Shown piece after piece: positions 24,385-26,376 of a stretch of DNA of 26,376 bases (position 1 is its first letter; each line of letters starts with the position of its first letter). Below the pieces are notes generated by a model that made no database searches, was not told the origin of the DNA, and was given only the letters and a program-made list of their open reading frames with translations. The stretch is from Galactobacter sp. (GTDB lineage Bacteria; Actinomycetota; Actinomycetes; Actinomycetales; Micrococcaceae): positions 1 through 26,376 of the forward strand of contig NZ_JALAGT010000015.1 of assembly GCF_022712295.1 (NCBI RefSeq). The letters run 5' to 3'. Made by a program: the position numbers and the translations under genes.

Positions 24385-24711
24385 CTACATGGGGCCGTTG
24401 GGGAGGTGCGGCAACGGCTTGGGCTGGTGGAGCTCAGGGTGCAGCTCCTTGGAGCGTTGCACGAACTTGCCCGCCAGCCAGACGGCCACGGCGATGGCCG
24501 CGCCGGCCGTCGCGAACGTCGTGGAGACCGGTTCGAAGATCGACTCCAGACCGACCTGGAACATCACGGCGCCGAACCAGCCCGTCAACAGGCCGAAGCT
24601 GATGCCGACCGTGAGTCCGGTCATCCATCTCGTCAGTCCTCGGTCGGGGTAGATCATCGCCCCCACGAGGCCCAGGATCAATCCAATGACTCCCCAGGTG
24701 AAGACAGCCAT
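24385..24711 (-). CDS. Small membrane protein, GlsB/YeaQ/YmgE-like
   Basis: 108-aa protein with three hydrophobic, glycine-rich segments (about 4-20, 29-51 and 63-84) and a short cytoplasmic tail rich in Pro and His (ELHPELHQPKPLPHLPNGPM). The Gly-spaced helices resemble the transglycosylase-associated (YeaQ/YmgE) stress-membrane family, but the match is by eye and uncertain. The ATG at 24711 has a strong GAGGTGAG ribosome site. The open frame extends upstream to 24981, but that part overlaps the repeat element and has no support. It is followed by the 50-bp palindrome, so probably monocistronic. Confidence 0.7.
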   Translation of the reverse strand: MAVFTWGVIGLILGLVGAMIYPDRGLTRWMTGLTVGISFGLLTGWFGAVMFQVGLESIFEPVSTTFATAGAAIAVAVWLAGKFVQRSKELHPELHQPKPLPHLPNGPM

Positions 24712-24885
24712 GGAACTCACCTCACTTCTTCCTTGTCTCAGAAGTTGCGGAGCGAGGACGCCGCGCGCATCCCCGCCAGGAAACGTGTGGAACTTGTCAA
24801 CGTCGCCTCCCTTCGGTGATCCGTTGTGAGTCCCTCCACCGTAGGCCTGTGGTCGGCGGCAAGCAATGGCTGTCCTGGCTGATCT

Positions 24886-24947
24886 CGCCCAGGCTTTCCG
24901 TCGCCACAACACGCGGCGCCCATGTGGTTGTGACGGAAAGCCTGGGG
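24886..24947. repeat. 62-bp palindromic repeat, copy 1
   Basis: An element beginning CGCCCAGGCTTTCCG and ending CGGAAAGCCTGGGG. The arms pair over about 14 perfect bp plus an imperfect inner stem with GT pairs. It ends 8 nt from the vapC stop codon (minus strand), a natural terminator position. It is identical to copy 2 at 60 of 62 positions. Confidence 0.8.
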
Positions 24948-24955
24948 AAACGTGG

Positions 24956-25336
24956 CTACGCAGTGACCACGTTGTATTCACGCACCCGAGGATCCTCCGT
25001 CAGGAGATTCAGACCTTCGAGTTGAGCTTGGCAGACCAGCATCCGATCGAAGGGGTCACGGTGATGCCACGGCAACGACCGGAGGTGCTCCGCGTGGGCG
25101 GCCGTGAAATCCAGGAGATCGAATCCGGCAGACATCACGGCATCCACACAGTCGGCGGGGGCGTCCAACTTGCCCAACGAGGACTTGATGGAGATCTCTG
25201 CGACGGACACGCTGGAAACGAAGATGGTGTTGGATCGATCCGCGATGATCCGACGGTGCAAAACGGACAACTTCGGATCATCGCCGAGCCACCAAAGGAG
25301 GACATGAGTATCCAGCAGATAGGCCGCGCGATTCAC
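24956..25336 (-). CDS. vapC: PIN-domain toxin VapC
   Basis: Toxin of a type II toxin-antitoxin pair, a predicted Mg-dependent RNase of 126 aa. The acidic PIN residues are present: Asp9 in YLLDTHVLLWW, Glu47 in SVAEISIK, Asp94/Asp97 in HRDPFDRML, and Asp115 in LTEDPRV. The start is GTG at 25336, overlapping the antitoxin stop codon (GTGA), so translation is coupled; an in-frame start four codons upstream is possible but would overlap more. The gene is followed immediately by the palindromic repeat. No residue appears lost, so the toxin should be active. Confidence 0.9.
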   Translation of the reverse strand: MNRAAYLLDTHVLLWWLGDDPKLSVLHRRIIADRSNTIFVSSVSVAEISIKSSLGKLDAPADCVDAVMSAGFDLLDFTAAHAEHLRSLPWHHRDPFDRMLVCQAQLEGLNLLTEDPRVREYNVVTA

Positions 25337-25569
25337 GCTCCGTACCAATCCCGCTCGTCATCCTCGGTGAAATCGTCGAAGTCGTGGTGGATGTGGACCT
25401 TGCCCCGCCAGGCGCCAGGGACCCGTTCTGGCTGTTCGAGCCACTTGACCAAGCGCACCACTGGCTTGCCGGCGCGGGCAATCACGATGTCTTCCCCGTT
25501 CTCGGCCCGTTCGATCAACTTGGACAGCTGAGTCTTGGCCTCGTACACGTTCACCTGCTGCGACTTCAT
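25333..25569 (-). CDS. Phd/YefM-family antitoxin
   Basis: 78-aa antitoxin that should bind and neutralise the PIN toxin and repress the operon. The N-terminal DNA-binding/dimerisation part reads VNVYEAKTQLSKLIERAENGEDIVIARAGKPVVRLV (7-42), the standard Phd/YefM signature. The C-terminal acidic tail DDFDDFTEDDERDWYGA is the usual toxin-binding extension. The ATG lies only 6 bp after a -10-like box, with no ribosome site, indicating a leaderless mRNA. Confidence 0.9.
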   Translation of the reverse strand: MKSQQVNVYEAKTQLSKLIERAENGEDIVIARAGKPVVRLVKWLEQPERVPGAWRGKVHIHHDFDDFTEDDERDWYGA

Positions 25570-25575
25570 GCCACG

Positions 25576-25605
25576 ATGATCCGCTAGTTGGTCAACTTGG
25601 TCAAC
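25576..25605 (-). promoter_or_regulatory. Promoter and tandem repeat operator of the toxin-antitoxin operon
   Basis: Minus strand: TTGACC (25604-25599), 17-bp spacer, GATCAT (25581-25576), then the ATG after 6 bp. Two head-to-tail copies of the 9-mer GTTGACCAA (plus strand TTGGTCAAC, 25588-25596 and 25597-25605) cover the -35 and part of the spacer, and may be the autorepression site. Confidence 0.55.
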
Positions 25606-25673
25606 CCTTTCCGCTCATACCCTTTCCGCAGCATTGGTGGCGAAGCCGTCCATGAGATCTTCATACGGCAGTC

Positions 25674-25735
25674 CGCCCAGGCTTTCCGTCGCCACAACAC
25701 GCGGCGCCCATGTGGTGGTGGCGGAAAGCCTGGGG
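25674..25735. repeat. 62-bp palindromic repeat, copy 2
   Basis: Same element and orientation as copy 1, with two substitutions in the right arm. It ends 1 nt from the stop codon of the YibE/F gene (minus strand), again a terminator-like position. Confidence 0.8.
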
Positions 25736-25736
25736 G

Positions 25737-26376
25737 TCAGTCTGTAGGAGCTGTTTCCGAGGGGATCGAAGCCTGCACGCCCGTCCCACCGGCCTTCACC
25801 AGCCCCACCGCCACGGCCGTGGTCAACGGGATCGCGACGACCAGCCCGATGGACCCCACCAGGATGGAGACCACCTCCGCGGCCAGCGAGGACGAGTTCA
25901 GCAACTGTCCTATCGGCAGCCCGTACAGGCTCATGACCATCAGCGACGCGAACGCGGAGCCCACATAGGCGAACGCGATCGTGTAGACCGTGGAGGCGAT
26001 GTGGTCGCGCCCGATCCGCATGGCCCGGCCGAACAATGCCCGCGCACCCAGCCCTGGGGACGCCTCCGCCAGCTCCCACACGGCAGAGGCCTGCGTGACC
26101 GTCACATCGTTGAGCACACCGAGGCCCGCGATCAGCATTCCGACCACCACGATCCCGGACAGGCTCACGTCCGGCAGCTGGGCGTGCAGCGTGTACGTGG
26201 ACTCATCCCCGAGCCCCACCAACCCCGCACTCCTCGTGGACAGCACGGCCAGGGCCGCCGTCAACGCCAGTCCCAACAGCGTCCCGATCAGCGCCGCCGA
26301 CGTCCGCGCCGAGATCCCGTGCGCAAGGTACAGCACCACGAACATGATCAGTGAGCACCCCACGCTCCCCACCGGC
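25737..26376 (-). CDS. YibE/F-family membrane protein (5' partial)
   Basis: C-terminal part (about 212 residues visible) of a multi-pass membrane protein of the YibE/F family; the frame is still open at the window edge, so the N-terminal half is missing. The diagnostic stretch is GMLIAGLGVLNDVTVTQASAVWEL followed by GRDHIASTVYTIAFAYVGSA, then further helices near SILVGSIGLVVAIPLTTAVAVGLV. The role of the family is unproven; membrane transport has been suggested. Its stop lies directly beside repeat copy 2. Confidence 0.88.
   Translation of the reverse strand, partial: PVGSVGCSLIMFVVLYLAHGISARTSAALIGTLLGLALTAALAVLSTRSAGLVGLGDESTYTLHAQLPDVSLSGIVVVGMLIAGLGVLNDVTVTQASAVWELAEASPGLGARALFGRAMRIGRDHIASTVYTIAFAYVGSAFASLMVMSLYGLPIGQLLNSSSLAAEVVSILVGSIGLVVAIPLTTAVAVGLVKAGGTGVQASIPSETAPTD

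Noticed and set aside
25229..25246. TTGGATCGATCC inside vapC resembling the LacI operator
   Set aside because: Lacks the outer TGGG/CCCA bases and lies inside a coding region.
1..26376. CRISPR arrays, tRNA or rRNA genes, insertion sequences, integrases
   Set aside because: None seen: no regularly spaced repeats, no cloverleaf-like segments noticed by eye, no transposase or recombinase motifs.

Overview
The window is high-GC DNA with GTG starts, Actinomycetota-style lipoproteins, LacI regulators with CG-centred operators, and a surface protein ending in an LAHTG class E sortase motif. Together these point to an actinomycete, probably of the Micrococcales/Micrococcaceae type. The family-level guess is inference only.

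Left part (1-8.5 kb). An MFS (DHA2-type) exporter cut by the window edge is followed by a monomeric sarcosine oxidase/N-methyltryptophan oxidase-family flavoenzyme that lacks the usual FAD-linking cysteine. Next comes a stretch of visibly lower GC (about 2.5-7.55 kb) holding an orphan hypothetical protein, a MutT/NUDIX hydrolase tightly linked to a large PLD nuclease-SF2 helicase-DUF3427 protein, and a lipoprotein with a DUF3761-like tail. I read this as a small genomic island with a candidate nucleotide-pool/DNA-processing or defence pair. A 3-methyladenine DNA glycosylase (minus strand) closes it.

Middle (8.1-12.5 kb). A 356-bp intergenic region carries iterated motifs, a promoter and ACCGGT-centred palindromes. 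It drives a 1325-residue cell-wall-anchored enzyme with two complete GH43 domains, a LamG-like module and a sortase anchor. It is separated by a bidirectional terminator from the next operon.

Core (12.5-24.1 kb). A fructoselysine/Amadori-compound type catabolic locus. One minus-strand operon encodes a lipoprotein sugar-binding protein, two ABC permeases (no ATPase), an FrlB-like SIS deglycase and an FrlD-like PfkB kinase, with a divergent LacI regulator. A second block encodes another LacI regulator, a second FrlB-like SIS protein, a Gfo/Idh/MocA oxidoreductase and a DAO-family flavoenzyme. Four copies of the 14-bp operator TGGGATCGATCYCA sit in front of the binding-protein operon (two copies, 60 bp apart, bracketing a near-consensus promoter), the Gfo/Idh gene and the second SIS gene. 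They tie the blocks into one regulon. The likely flow is import of an Amadori compound, 6-phosphorylation by the kinase, and cleavage by the SIS proteins to glucose 6-phosphate and amine, with the flavoenzyme(s) perhaps handling amines or opine-like substrates.

Right end (24.3-26.4 kb). A 50-bp perfect palindrome, a small membrane protein, a Phd/VapC-type toxin-antitoxin pair lying between two near-identical 62-bp palindromic repeats, and the C-terminal part of a YibE/F-family membrane protein that runs off the window.
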